Source: Francisella philomiragia subsp. philomiragia ATCC 25015
GTDB lineage: Bacteria > Pseudomonadota > Gammaproteobacteria > Francisellales > Francisellaceae
NCBI RefSeq assembly: GCF_000156715.1
Contig: NZ_DS999316.1
Location: 1 to 64,000, forward strand
Direction: 5' to 3'
DNA: 64,000 bases
The notes under the pieces were generated by a model. That model saw nothing but the letters and a program-made list of their open reading frames with translations, had not been told where the DNA came from and made no database searches. This document shows positions 7,319 through 16,373 of the stretch, piece by piece. How positions within the stretch are numbered: the stretch's first letter is position 1; each line of letters starts with the position of its first letter. The position numbers and the translations under genes are program-made.

Positions 7319-8060
7319 TTTATTTGATAATATACGCATAGTTCTAGTTGAGCCATCTCATAGTGGCAATGTAGGTTCTACTGCTAGAGCAATGCTGAAT
7401 ATGGGATTAACAAATTTGTGGCTAGTCAATCCTAAAAAAGGCATAGATGACGAAGCCATAGCGTTATCATGTCATGCTACAGAAGTTGTGAAAAATGCTA
7501 GGATTGTGCCTAATCTTCAAGAAGCGCTTGACGATATAGATTATGTAGTAGGGACTAGTGCAAGAGTGCGTAGAGTATCTCTGCCTATAGAGCCTATATC
7601 TAAAGTTGCTACAAACATACTTAATAAAATCCAAAAATCTGATGAAAAAATAGCAATATTATTTGGCAGAGAAAGAACGGGGCTATTAAATGAAGAGCTT
7701 TTGATGAGTAATGTGCATGCGTATATTCCGTCAAATGAAGGATATACATCTCTTAATCTAGCCCAAGCTGTACAACTAGTGGCTTATGAGATTTATAAGC
7801 AAACTGTAGAGATTAGTGACTTAAAAGAAGTTCCTGAATATACTCATTTGCATAAAAAAGCTTCTGTCAAAGAGCTACAGGGGTTATATCAACATTTTGA
7901 AGATAGTATGCTTCAATCTGGATTTTTGGATAAAGATAAACCTGGTCATGTAATGGATAAAATGCGTAGACTTTTTCAAAGATCTGAATTAGAGAGTCAA
8001 GAGGTTAATATATTGAGAGGCTTTTTGACATCATTAGATAATAAGGGTAAGTTAAAATGA
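7311..8060 (+). CDS. trmJ: tRNA (cytidine/uridine-2'-O-)-methyltransferase TrmJ
   Basis: A SPOUT-class methyltransferase that 2'-O-methylates position 32 of tRNAs. Motif 1 is VEPSHSGNVGSTARAM near the N-terminus. Motif 2 is LFGRERTGLLNEEL and motif 3 is PSNEGYTSLNLAQAVQLVAYE, which together form the S-adenosylmethionine knot. The 249-residue length and the C-terminal helical extension fit TrmJ. It overlaps ptsN by 8 bases and rnhB by 4 (ATGA). Confidence 0.93.
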   Translation: MNNLFDNIRIVLVEPSHSGNVGSTARAMLNMGLTNLWLVNPKKGIDDEAIALSCHATEVVKNARIVPNLQEALDDIDYVVGTSARVRRVSLPIEPISKVATNILNKIQKSDEKIAILFGRERTGLLNEELLMSNVHAYIPSNEGYTSLNLAQAVQLVAYEIYKQTVEISDLKEVPEYTHLHKKASVKELQGLYQHFEDSMLQSGFLDKDKPGHVMDKMRRLFQRSELESQEVNILRGFLTSLDNKGKLK

Positions 8061-8614
8061 TTATCCTTGGTATAGATGAAGCAGGGCGTGGACCATTATC
8101 AGGACCTGTAGTTGCTGCTGGAGTAATACTAGATCCTGAAAAAACTATTGATGGTCTTTCAGACTCTAAAAAATTAACAGAAAAAAAACGTCAATCACTA
8201 TATGAAGTAATAACTGCTCATGCAAAAGCATATACAATAGTTGAAGTTTCACCTCAGCAAATTGATCAATTAAATATCCTTCAAGCAACGCTCAAAGCGA
8301 TGAATCAAGTTGCAGATAATTTAAAGGGACAATTTGATAAAGTGCTGGTTGATGGTAATAAATTACCAAACTGGGATTATAATTCAGAAGCTATTGTGAA
8401 AGGTGATTCAAAAGTTCAAGAAATATCTGCAGCTTCGATATTAGCAAAAGTACACAGAGATAATATTTGTCTTGAGCATGATAGATTATTTCCACAATAT
8501 GGTTTTGCCAAGCATAAAGGTTATCCGACAAAAGAACATCTTGAAAATATAAGAAAATATGGTGTATTAAATATCCATAGAAAAAGCTATAAACCAATTC
8601 AACTATTGTTATAA
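8057..8614 (+). CDS. rnhB: Ribonuclease HII
   Basis: Removes RNA from RNA-DNA hybrids and single ribonucleotides from DNA. The N-terminal GIDEAGRGPLSGPVVAA carries the first two catalytic acidic residues (Asp7, Glu8). VDGNKLP supplies the third acid, and SILAKVHRD with GYPTKEH follow as in other HII enzymes. Length 185 is normal. The start overlaps the trmJ stop in an ATGA arrangement, and the following transporter gene begins immediately after the stop codon. Confidence 0.96.
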   Translation: MIILGIDEAGRGPLSGPVVAAGVILDPEKTIDGLSDSKKLTEKKRQSLYEVITAHAKAYTIVEVSPQQIDQLNILQATLKAMNQVADNLKGQFDKVLVDGNKLPNWDYNSEAIVKGDSKVQEISAASILAKVHRDNICLEHDRLFPQYGFAKHKGYPTKEHLENIRKYGVLNIHRKSYKPIQLLL

Positions 8615-9874
8615 ATGAATAACTCTGAAAACTACTACACAGCAGGAAAGAGTTTAGGACTTTTTGCACTTACAGCTACTCTTGTAATGACAGAGCTAAA
8701 TATATCAACTCTGATAGGTTTCTCGAGCTTAGGATATTTATATGGATTCTCAGCACTATCTCTAGGAATTGTGTTTTTAGTTGGATTATTATTTTATTCT
8801 TTTAGTGTCGCTAAAAAGTGGAAAAACTTTGATGCAATTAGTGTGTCTGAATTTTTTTCTCAACGTTATAATCCAGTATTTGGATTAGTAGTAGCATTAT
8901 GTTTATTAACTGCGATGGCAGGGTTTGGAGCTAACTTTATATACTCTACTACAATTTATCTACAAGAGATTTTTCCTTCTTATAATCATTGGTTAATAAG
9001 TGGGGTGGCATGTAGTTTAATGTTATTATTTACCATAAGAGACGGACTACTAGTGATAGTGAAAATAGATAAGTTGAGCTTTTTATTATCTATAGTTCTA
9101 TTTATATATTTAGGGTATTTAGCATATAATGCTGATGCTTCTGCACTTGGATATATTAATAATGCACAAATACCAACCTTACCAGTTTCTTTTTCTATAT
9201 CTCTAGCAATTCTTACAGCATTTACTTACATACTTTCACCATGGTATGGACAAAAAATATTTGCTGCCAAATCTAAGAAAGTGGCTTTTTATGCTGTCCT
9301 GATTACATCATTTATTGTGAGTTTGATTTATCTGATAGCTGTCTATACTACGGCTAAATATGCAGGAGTGATTAGCTCCATCAATCCTGATGAAGCATTT
9401 GTGTATACTGTGCGAAATCTCTTCAGTAGACCTATGTTAGTTATATTTTATCTTATGATGTTTATGATAGCTTTGACAACTATAGCAGCATTATGGAATA
9501 CTATGGCCTCGATGTGTTCTGTACATTTTCAAGATAATAAAAGCGAGCAGAAAAATATCATTACAGTAATGATTATTGCAATTTTTAGCTACATACTTGC
9601 TAATACTTTTATAGACCAAGTTCTTGATAAAATGTTACTCTTTAATATTCCTATTGCTGCCTTAGCATTTAGTTTGCTATATGGGTTTTATGGTAGTAAG
9701 ACTAATTTATTAGGAGCTATTCTAAGTACTGTAATGGGTGTGATAAGTGCTTTATGTTGCTATTTGATTTTTAATCAAGATGATTTTGTTTTCTATTGGG
9801 CAAGTGTGTGTATACCTTTAAGTTTTATGATTGGGTATTTGCCTGTAGTGTTAGGATATTTTAAAAAATTATAG
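8615..9874 (+). CDS. Sodium:solute symporter family protein lacking the first helix
   Basis: A polytopic membrane protein of 419 residues with roughly eleven to twelve hydrophobic segments. The motif YYTAGKSLGLFALTATLVMT at residues 7-26 corresponds to the region that follows helix 1 in SSS transporters (YFLAGRSLG), so the usual first helix is missing. The ATG abuts the rnhB stop codon and upstream sequence in this frame is part of rnhB, so an upstream start is not available. It may be a functional shortened family member or an N-terminally eroded one. The substrate is unknown. It converges on and overlaps by 6 bases the minus-strand FUSC gene. Confidence 0.72.
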   Translation: MNNSENYYTAGKSLGLFALTATLVMTELNISTLIGFSSLGYLYGFSALSLGIVFLVGLLFYSFSVAKKWKNFDAISVSEFFSQRYNPVFGLVVALCLLTAMAGFGANFIYSTTIYLQEIFPSYNHWLISGVACSLMLLFTIRDGLLVIVKIDKLSFLLSIVLFIYLGYLAYNADASALGYINNAQIPTLPVSFSISLAILTAFTYILSPWYGQKIFAAKSKKVAFYAVLITSFIVSLIYLIAVYTTAKYAGVISSINPDEAFVYTVRNLFSRPMLVIFYLMMFMIALTTIAALWNTMASMCSVHFQDNKSEQKNIITVMIIAIFSYILANTFIDQVLDKMLLFNIPIAALAFSLLYGFYGSKTNLLGAILSTVMGVISALCCYLIFNQDDFVFYWASVCIPLSFMIGYLPVVLGYFKKL

Positions 9875-10870
9875 TCTATTGTTTCTAGGTTTCTTAAGTA
9901 ATATGAATTCAGCAAATATTCCAAGACCTATGCCAATTAGCGTGTCGAAAATTCGTGCTATAGTAAACCTGATTACCGTCATATCTGATTTGAGAAAATA
10001 AAATACTGCAATTAACCAAATCGTTGCAAAAACAATACCAAGTCCATAATTATGATTAATCATAAAATATGTAAGAAAAATGAAGATAAAACAGGAGTAT
10101 ATTGCTAATGGATATTTATCAAAAATAAAGTGTGATAATACAATACTTATAACGGCACCAATAAGAGTGCCAATTAATCGATGCAGAGATGTTTTTATAG
10201 ATATTACATAATTTCCTGTAGATACTATAACTATAGAATAGCAAATCCAAGCTGGATTAGTTATATGTATAAATCTAGCAGTTATATAAACAGAGACTAT
10301 AAGGATGGTAATGATAATAGCTTGTTTAAAAACAAATGAGTCATTATTAATAGTCGGAGTTTTGATATCAACACTTGGCATAATTATTGTAAATAATGAA
10401 GTTGATATGTAGCCCATTAATAATCCAGTTAGACAGTAATTAAGAGAAGGTAATAGAGTATTCTCAGATAGAATTGGATCAAGATAGAAAAAAAGTAGTA
10501 CATATACTATCAAGAATATAATTAAAATACGCCCGCCATTGAAATATCGTTGTGAACATAGACAATAAAAAACTAAAATTCCACGAGCTAGTTCTTGCAA
10601 TATTGGCGAACTTATCAAACTGACAAAAGATGCTAGAAGCATCATTATTAGAACTAGACTTGTATTTGTGGTTAGGCTTTTGATTTGTTCAAGCTTAGTA
10701 TTTCCAAAGCGATAAAAAGGTAGAAATATCCCAAAAACAAAAGCCCAAATCATAGGTAGCATTTGATGATTGTAAAAGTAGGATGCGCTTAAGCTAGAAA
10801 AAAATACAGAAGCTGTAATCGTCGAAGCAAAAATATAATTATTTTTATCTGTGAAAATATTTTTTGTCAT
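9869..10870 (-). CDS. FUSC-family inner-membrane protein
   Basis: A 333-residue membrane protein with two blocks of about five to six helices separated by a hydrophilic stretch around residues 165-180. The second block has TSLHRLIGTLIGAVISIVLS and ARIFDTLIGIGLGIFAEFILL. The R-x-x-GT-x-x-G signature occurs twice, as in the fusaric acid resistance / aromatic acid exporter family (AaeB, YccS). It lacks the large cytoplasmic domain of AaeB and has no AaeA or fusion partner nearby, so export is only a family-based guess. The PAS-domain gene lies 5 bases upstream, so the two probably share an mRNA. Confidence 0.75.
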   Translation of the reverse strand: MTKNIFTDKNNYIFASTITASVFFSSLSASYFYNHQMLPMIWAFVFGIFLPFYRFGNTKLEQIKSLTTNTSLVLIMMLLASFVSLISSPILQELARGILVFYCLCSQRYFNGGRILIIFLIVYVLLFFYLDPILSENTLLPSLNYCLTGLLMGYISTSLFTIIMPSVDIKTPTINNDSFVFKQAIIITILIVSVYITARFIHITNPAWICYSIVIVSTGNYVISIKTSLHRLIGTLIGAVISIVLSHFIFDKYPLAIYSCFIFIFLTYFMINHNYGLGIVFATIWLIAVFYFLKSDMTVIRFTIARIFDTLIGIGLGIFAEFILLKKPRNNRL

Positions 10871-10875
10871 ATAAA

Positions 10876-11268
10876 TTAAATTTTGATGGCTGCAATTTTT
10901 TCTATGAAGTTAGTTATATCAGCTCTAATTCCAGATACTCCGATAATTTTATCCTTATCATAGATAGGTTGTCTTAATATAAAATATGCTCTTGTAACGC
11001 CTTTTTTATCAGTAAAAATATCAATAGGATTAATCTCTTTACCAGCAATTATATCTTGATCTTTTTTTCGATATATAGCCCCAATTTCAGCCCCAAAAAT
11101 TTTTGAGTCATCGAATCCTATAAAATCTTCTGGAGTTAAATCTGCTAATGCTGCTGCTTGATGATTTATATAGATATATTTGCCATCAATATCTTTTATA
11201 AAAAAAGGTGATTTTTGTTGCATGATAGCTTTGTCAAGTAAGATTTGTTTTTGATTTAATGTGATCAT
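10876..11268 (-). CDS. Stand-alone PAS domain protein
   Basis: The 130 residues are essentially one PAS domain: FFIKDIDGKYIYINHQAAAL (about 22-41), then the conserved DFIGFDDSKIFG, and near the end IYDKDKIIGVSGIRADIT. No kinase, cyclase or DNA-binding domain is attached, so it would sense a small ligand or redox state and act by protein contact. It lies directly upstream of the FUSC gene and divergent from a MarR regulator. The partner is unknown. Confidence 0.75.
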   Translation of the reverse strand: MITLNQKQILLDKAIMQQKSPFFIKDIDGKYIYINHQAAALADLTPEDFIGFDDSKIFGAEIGAIYRKKDQDIIAGKEINPIDIFTDKKGVTRAYFILRQPIYDKDKIIGVSGIRADITNFIEKIAAIKI

Positions 11269-11313
11269 ATTTCAAGACTAGTTAGATAATTACGGATGAG
11301 ATGTTATCATTAG

Positions 11314-11832
11314 TTGAAATATAACGCAATGCTTCATATAATTGTAAGTAAAAAATATATATTTTTTATGTTACTAGATAAATTTACAAATTTAAGTCAA
11401 CAATGGAGAAGAATTAATGCCTTATGGTATAAAATATTCATGAACTATTTGGAGCAAAAAAATTTTACCTACACAGAGTCTATTGTTTTACTAGCTACTT
11501 TATCACTTAATAAACCTTCAAAGTCGGATATTTCTAACTATATGAGATGTGAGCCTCAGAGTATTACTAGAGCGATTAATAGCCTGCTATCTAAAAAGTT
11601 ACTGAAGCGATATGTTGATACAAAAGATAAAAGAGTTGTGCGTTTTGAATTAACAGAACTAGGAAAAGAGTTTTCAGTTAAGACTCAAGATTTTATAAAC
11701 ATAAATTGGCAAAAGTCTTTGGGACATATCGATAATAAAGATTTAAATATCTTTACTAAGCAACTAGATGAGATGATTATTAATCTAGAAAGTTTAACAA
11801 ATGTTCATAAAACCGAAAAAGAATCTAATTAA
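11314..11832 (+). CDS. MarR-family transcriptional regulator
   Basis: A winged-helix repressor-type protein. The recognition region is KSDISNYMRCEPQSITRAIN followed by the wing containing DTKDKRVVRFELTELGKE, the diagnostic D-x-R-D/K-x-R wing. The full frame is 172 residues. An internal ATG at 11368 (MLLDKFTNLSQQW) would give 154 residues, closer to the MarR norm, and neither start has a good ribosome binding site. It is divergent from the PAS-FUSC pair and 20 bases upstream of an amidohydrolase gene. It probably regulates one or both. Its ligand is unknown. Confidence 0.82.
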   Translation: MKYNAMLHIIVSKKYIFFMLLDKFTNLSQQWRRINALWYKIFMNYLEQKNFTYTESIVLLATLSLNKPSKSDISNYMRCEPQSITRAINSLLSKKLLKRYVDTKDKRVVRFELTELGKEFSVKTQDFININWQKSLGHIDNKDLNIFTKQLDEMIINLESLTNVHKTEKESN

Positions 11833-11852
11833 TCAAAAAAAGGTAATATAAA

Positions 11853-13091
11853 ATGGCTAAGATTATATTAAAAAATGCAAATGTTTTTAATGGTAAAGAT
11901 AATCAAATTAATCACTATAATTATGTTTATGTAGAAGGTAGTAAGATTTTATCATTAACTGATAATGAAATTTCTAATTTTAGTGCTGAGATAATTATAG
12001 ATTTAAAAGATAGGTTTTTGATGCCTGGGCTTATAGATGCTCATGTGCATTTATCTTCAGCAGCATCAGTGGATCTAGCAAATGATAATATATCAAGTGA
12101 TTTCATGGCTATAGAGTCACTACAAGCAGCAGAAGAGTCATTGCTGAGAGGATTTACGACATTACGAGATGCTGGCGGAGCTGGTTATGGAATAGCTCAG
12201 GCTTTTGAAAAAAGAAAAGCAACAACACCAAGATTGTTTTATAGTGGTAAGGCTCTAAGTGCTACAGGTGGTCATGGAGATTTTAGAGGAACTACTGAAT
12301 CAAAAATTTGTTCTTGTCAAGTCAGTGGTTCAAATATTTCTACAATATGTGATGGTGTGCCAGAGGTACTAAAAGCCACAAGAGAGCAGCTAAGAGAGGG
12401 TGCTACCCAGATTAAAATTATGGCAGCTGGAGGTATTGCATCCCCAGCAGATAAAATTACTAACTTACAATTTTCTGATGATGAAATACTAGCAATTGTT
12501 GATGAAGCTAAACGTAATGGAACTTATGTCATGGCACATGCTTATACTCCAGAAGCTTTAATACGCTGCGTTAAATTAGGTGTAAGATCTTTAGAGCATG
12601 CGAATCTCCTTGATGAAAAGGCAGCAAAAATAATTGCTGCAAATAATGCTTTCATTGTACCTACGTTAGCAATTTATGAAGCATTTTATCTTCATGGTAA
12701 AGAGTTTAATACCCCAGATCATATCTTAGAGAAGTTAGGTGGAGTTCGATCAAATAGTCTTGAGGCTATTAAAATTGCGCATGATTATAGTATTAATGTT
12801 GGTTTTGGTACAGATCTATTGGGAGGTCTAATGAGGTATCAAAATACTGAGTTTAAGATTAGATCTCAAGTTGAAACACCATTCCAAACTCTATACTCAG
12901 CTACCTGTAAAAATGCAGAGTTATTAAATATGGTAGATAAACTAGGCATAATAAAATCAGGTGCCTTTGCTGACATCATTGTATTTGAAGGAAACCCTCT
13001 AGAGGATATAGGTTTATTGGTAAATCCTGATGAGAGCATAAAACTAATAATTAAAGATGGCTATATTGTTTTAGATAAATTGACTACATAA
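11853..13091 (+). CDS. Metal-dependent amidohydrolase (imidazolonepropionase-like)
   Basis: A 412-residue TIM-barrel amidohydrolase. The N-terminal metal motif is PGLIDAHVHL. The likely bridging lysine is in QIKIMAAGG, and further ligands are in VMAHAYTPEA and LEHANL, with the catalytic aspartate in GFGTDLLGG. The C-terminal SGAFADIIVFEGNPLEDI is the returning beta-sandwich edge typical of the family. Relatives include Xaa-Pro dipeptidases (prolidases) and other amide hydrolases acting on dipeptides or xenobiotics. There is no signal peptide, so it is cytoplasmic. It sits 20 bases behind the MarR gene and is likely co-transcribed with it. Confidence 0.85.
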   Translation: MAKIILKNANVFNGKDNQINHYNYVYVEGSKILSLTDNEISNFSAEIIIDLKDRFLMPGLIDAHVHLSSAASVDLANDNISSDFMAIESLQAAEESLLRGFTTLRDAGGAGYGIAQAFEKRKATTPRLFYSGKALSATGGHGDFRGTTESKICSCQVSGSNISTICDGVPEVLKATREQLREGATQIKIMAAGGIASPADKITNLQFSDDEILAIVDEAKRNGTYVMAHAYTPEALIRCVKLGVRSLEHANLLDEKAAKIIAANNAFIVPTLAIYEAFYLHGKEFNTPDHILEKLGGVRSNSLEAIKIAHDYSINVGFGTDLLGGLMRYQNTEFKIRSQVETPFQTLYSATCKNAELLNMVDKLGIIKSGAFADIIVFEGNPLEDIGLLVNPDESIKLIIKDGYIVLDKLTT

Positions 13092-13126
13092 AGTTTCTAG
13101 ATAAGATAGGAAGAATTTCTAGAGAA

Positions 13127-13534
13127 TTAATCTAATGAAAGAACATTATCTGAATTTGTTTCGCCTAATTTCTTAGGGTTAACAGCCTCATCATCTTCAC
13201 CTTCATTAATATTAATTCCATAGCCGAATTCACGAGCATACATTCCTTGTTCAGTTTCTTTAGAGAAGACCTCTAAAACTGATTCTATAGGAATATTAAT
13301 GGACATTGGTTCACCATCAAAAGTAGCATCGAAGCTAATATGGTTATCATCAATCTCTAAGTTTTGTATAGCTTGAGGAGATAGGTCTAGTAGTATTTTA
13401 TTATCTTCATCAATATAGTTGTTAGGTACGACTACACCTTCATACTCCGTATCAACTAAAATATATGGTGTAAATCCGTGATCAACTAGCCAGTTGTATG
13501 TAGCTTTAACTACATATGCTCTAAGCATAGCCAT
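13127..13534 (-). CDS. mglB: MglB, SspB-family protein of the macrophage growth locus
   Basis: A 135-residue stringent starvation protein B homologue. The family core is visible as MLRAYVVKATYNWLVDHGFTPYI at the start, then NYIDEDNKILLDLSPQAIQNLEI and MSINIPIESVLEVFSKET. SspB proteins deliver ssrA-tagged substrates to ClpXP through the substrate-binding core and a C-terminal ClpX-binding tail. The tail here is acidic, ends in DNVLSLD and lacks the basic RPxLxVVK-like ending of E. coli SspB. It is one base from mglA, so expression is coupled. In Francisella the locus is named for its requirement in macrophages, where MglA is the main actor. Confidence 0.92.
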   Translation of the reverse strand: MAMLRAYVVKATYNWLVDHGFTPYILVDTEYEGVVVPNNYIDEDNKILLDLSPQAIQNLEIDDNHISFDATFDGEPMSINIPIESVLEVFSKETEQGMYAREFGYGININEGEDDEAVNPKKLGETNSDNVLSLD

Positions 13535-13535
13535 A

Positions 13536-14153
13536 TCAAGCTCCTTGTGCTTTAATCGTTTTTATAAAATTAGCTTCACTTAATAGCTCTTTAATTTCTT
13601 TGATAATATTTTTATCTTTTGTAGGAATTGAAATCTTAAGCTTAATAAAGTAATAAAAAACAAAAGTTATAATAAGAGTTAAAACATTAATGTTTTGTGC
13701 ATCAGGATTGCTTTCAGCATTTATCTCTCTTTCACTAACGATTGTTTTATAAGTGCTAATAATATCTTTTTGCATTTTCACTTTTATCTCAGATGCTTCT
13801 TCTTCTGTCAAATTTGAGTCTTGCAATTTTATGATATTTTGTAGAAATGTTTTATTAACATATTCTAGTAATATTCTTGCATTAGCTCTTTGCTTGGGAA
13901 AAACAGGAAACATTGGAGGAAAAGGATACAAATCTTCTATAGCTTCTATAATAACACTTAGTCTGTATACAGCAAAATCATCAGTGCTAAGCGTAGGGAT
14001 ATTGCCATTAGGTGTTATTATATTTAGTTCTTCTAGGTGTTTTGAGTTTTCCTCTTTAGAAACATCTATAATCTTCGCATTAGCTCCTTTGATAAGAAGA
14101 ATCATGCGAACTATGTCGCTATAGATATCATCCTTTTTTGTATATAATAACAA
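13536..14153 (-). CDS. mglA: MglA, SspA-like RNA polymerase-associated virulence regulator
   Basis: A 205-residue glutathione-S-transferase-fold protein of the SspA family. I recognise it as Francisella MglA from its opening LLYTKKDDIYSDIV, the cis-proline region NGNIPTLSTDDFAVYRLSVI, PFPPMFPVFPKQRANARI and the C-terminal LLSEANFIKT. In Francisella, MglA pairs with SspA on RNA polymerase and, with PigR and ppGpp, activates the pathogenicity-island genes. The start codon is TTG (14151-14153), preceded by a strong AGGAGG at a spacing of about 8. There is no upstream ATG in frame. Gene order rplM-rpsI-mglA-mglB equals the rplM-rpsI-sspA-sspB order of other gammaproteobacteria. The middle helix (around 112-135) is the part that differs most from the F. 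tularensis protein as I recall it. Confidence 0.95.
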   Translation of the reverse strand: MLLYTKKDDIYSDIVRMILLIKGANAKIIDVSKEENSKHLEELNIITPNGNIPTLSTDDFAVYRLSVIIEAIEDLYPFPPMFPVFPKQRANARILLEYVNKTFLQNIIKLQDSNLTEEEASEIKVKMQKDIISTYKTIVSEREINAESNPDAQNINVLTLIITFVFYYFIKLKISIPTKDKNIIKEIKELLSEANFIKTIKAQGA

Positions 14154-14213
14154 GATTTTATCCTCCTAGTGATAAAAAAATAAAAAGAATAATAGAAAGG
14201 TATATAACGTATA

Positions 14214-14603
14214 TTAACGTTTAGAGAACTGTCTTCTTCTACGAGCTTTTCTAAGACCAAACTTCTTACGCTCAACTTTACGTGAATCACGAGTTACAAA
14301 ACCTGCTTCACGAAGAGCTGGTTTTAAATCTTCATCAAACTCAATAAGAGCTCTAGTAACACCTAAACGGATAGCACCTGCTTGACCTGTAGTACCACCA
14401 CCTTTTACTGTTACTTTGAAGTCAAAGTTTTCAGTGTTGTTAGTTAATTCTAAAGGCTGCTTAACAACCATGCAGTCTGTTTCACGACATAAATACTGCT
14501 CTAATGGAAGACCATTAACAATAAATTGACCAGTACCTTTTTTCATAAATACACGAGCTACAGAGCTTTTACGACGACCTGTACCATAATTATATTCTGA
14601 CAT
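14214..14603 (-). CDS. rpsI: 30S ribosomal protein S9
   Basis: The conserved S9 opening [16 protein letters not shown] is followed by [19 protein letters not shown] and the basic C-terminal tail [15 protein letters not shown], whose last Arg contacts the P-site tRNA. I use the ATG at 14603 (MSEYNYG, 129 residues). The alternative ATG nine bases upstream would lie inside the AAGGATGG ribosome binding site. It is 15 bases downstream of rplM and 60 bases upstream of mglA. Confidence 0.98.
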   Translation of the reverse strand: MSEYNYGTGRRKSSVARVFMKKGTGQFIVNGLPLEQYLCRETDCMVVKQPLELTNNTENFDFKVTVKGGGTTGQAGAIRLGVTRALIEFDEDLKPALREAGFVTRDSRKVERKKFGLRKARRRRQFSKR

Positions 14604-14618
14604 TTTTACCATCCTTTA

Positions 14619-15047
14619 TTAAATATTGTGAGCTTGAGGTTGTTGAGCTGTATGTGGGTGATTTTCACCAGCATAAACTTTTAACTTTTTGTACATTGCA
14701 CGCCCTAGAGGAGATCTAGGAAGCATACCTTTAACAGCTTTTTCAATAGCTCTTTCTGGATGAGTTGCAATTAGCTTCTCAAAAGAGATTGATTTGATAC
14801 CGCCAATATATCCAGTGTGGTGGTGGTAAATTTTGCCTTTTCTTTTGTTACCAGTTACAGCTACTTTTTCTGCATTGATGATAACAACATAATCACCAGT
14901 GTCCATAGAAGGAGTATATTCTGGTTTGTTTTTACCTCTTAGGATCATTGCTACTTCACTAGCTAGACGACCTAAAGTTTTATCTGTAGCATCAATCAAA
15001 AGCCATTGTCTTTTGATATCTGATGGTTTTGCAGTAAACGTTTTCAT
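14619..15047 (-). CDS. rplM: 50S ribosomal protein L13
   Basis: The 142 residues contain [38 protein letters not shown] and [20 protein letters not shown], all L13 signatures. It is first gene of rplM-rpsI, with mglA-mglB following. A leader with an imperfect hairpin lies upstream (15081-15115). In E. coli, L13 represses its own operon through the mRNA leader, and the hairpin could play that role here, but this is not shown. Confidence 0.98.
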   Translation of the reverse strand: MKTFTAKPSDIKRQWLLIDATDKTLGRLASEVAMILRGKNKPEYTPSMDTGDYVVIINAEKVAVTGNKRKGKIYHHHTGYIGGIKSISFEKLIATHPERAIEKAVKGMLPRSPLGRAMYKKLKVYAGENHPHTAQQPQAHNI

Positions 15048-15080
15048 CTTTTTTCCTTTAAATTATTGTTGTCAATTACT

Positions 15081-15115
15081 CAGTTTTTGCAAAAAATTCT
15101 TAATCATGCAAACTG
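15081..15115 (-). promoter_or_regulatory. Imperfect hairpin in the rplM leader
   Basis: In the minus-strand transcript, CAGTTTGC (15115-15108) can pair with GCAAAAACTG (15090-15081) with a two-base bulge and a 17-base loop. It ends about 33 bases before the rplM ATG. The location fits an autoregulatory ribosomal-protein leader. The evidence is the pairing alone. Confidence 0.3.
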
Positions 15116-15170
15116 ACGCAGTTCGCCGTACTTTAAAAATTTAAGCAGCTTATATGATACAATTTTCATT

Positions 15171-16373
15171 CTAAATAATCAAATTATTAGAGGTATTATT
15201 TTGAATAATTTTACTAGCCTCTTTATTTGATCTTCTAATACAATTCTCTATAGCTAATCTATCAAAAAAATTACCTGTGATATGCAAGTTAGATACTTGA
15301 GAAAGCTCTTTTTCTAAATCCTGTAGGAAAGTGCTGTGATTACGATGATAGCACGGTAATGTGTTTTGTTTTGTATATATATGAAGAATATCTTCGTCAG
15401 TGATATTCAGAAGTTTTATGATCTTAAGCGTTAACTCTTTTTGATGATCGTTAGTTTTACAATGAAATACCATAGCTCTATAGCTTGGATTATCAACAAT
15501 ATCACGAGACACAGCTGAGTAAAAGAACTGTTCTTTACCAATTAAGCCAGCAATATTTTTAATATGTTTCAAGGATTCTTTACTTGCAACAATTCCTATA
15601 CTTGTCAGGTTTGACATGACAGGTCTATATTGATGTTTTGCTATATTTGGTAGTATATTTTCTAGCAAAGACTCCGTTACATTCCATGGCGTCGCAATGC
15701 ATAAGTTATCACAGTGATAACTATTAGCACTGTCTGTTTTAACTATCCATGTATCTTGTTTTGAAATCTTGATAATTTTTTCTTTGATAATTTTTTGTTT
15801 TTGATTATTAAATAATTCAGATAAGCCATTTTTGAATGTAAAACTTCGAGGTAAAGAAGTATCTCTATCATATTTTTTAAATAGGTATTCCATTGGGAAG
15901 TTTTGGCTATTTTGAGATAATACAGCATCAAAACAAAACTTTAATGTTCGGTTGTAATTCTTTTTGCCAAATAGCTTTATTGCATATTCGCTAACAGTTT
16001 TATCTTCTTTTGAGATATTTCTATTCTTTAAGAAACTAACAGCAGCCGTAAAAGGATTTATATTAGTAAAAATACTTTGAATTTTGTTATTAGGTTGTAC
16101 AAATAGGAATGGGACTTTTCTTCTTGATTGGATGTTTTGCTCGAGACAGTTGTTGCGGATATAGTCTATAGTTTCATTGTAAGAGTTATATATCGTATGT
16201 GCACCCATTTCAAACCAAAAATCTTTATATTTCTGGGAGTCTATACATCCTCCGATATTATTAGATTCAAATATACAGTGGTCTATATTCGCTTGAGATA
16301 GCTTTTGTGCTAGAGATATGCCAGAAATTCCAGCACCAATAATTATAGTATTAAAATGTTTAAAATTATTCAT
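15171..16373 (-). CDS. NAD(P)/FAD-dependent amine-oxidase-like oxidoreductase
   Basis: A 400-residue flavoprotein. The N-terminal dinucleotide-binding loop is IIIGAGISGISLAQKL (about 10-25), followed by the GG motif NNIGGCIDS. A C-terminal FAD-contact segment contains LHITGNFFDRLAIENCI. Overall it resembles protoporphyrinogen oxidase (HemY) and other flavin amine oxidoreductases, but it is shorter than HemY (about 450-470) and the substrate cannot be assigned. No haem genes are adjacent. Its ATG overlaps the 3' end of mltA by 8 bases, so it is translated from the mltA message. Confidence 0.75.
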   Translation of the reverse strand: MNNFKHFNTIIIGAGISGISLAQKLSQANIDHCIFESNNIGGCIDSQKYKDFWFEMGAHTIYNSYNETIDYIRNNCLEQNIQSRRKVPFLFVQPNNKIQSIFTNINPFTAAVSFLKNRNISKEDKTVSEYAIKLFGKKNYNRTLKFCFDAVLSQNSQNFPMEYLFKKYDRDTSLPRSFTFKNGLSELFNNQKQKIIKEKIIKISKQDTWIVKTDSANSYHCDNLCIATPWNVTESLLENILPNIAKHQYRPVMSNLTSIGIVASKESLKHIKNIAGLIGKEQFFYSAVSRDIVDNPSYRAMVFHCKTNDHQKELTLKIIKLLNITDEDILHIYTKQNTLPCYHRNHSTFLQDLEKELSQVSNLHITGNFFDRLAIENCIRRSNKEASKIIQNNTSNNLII

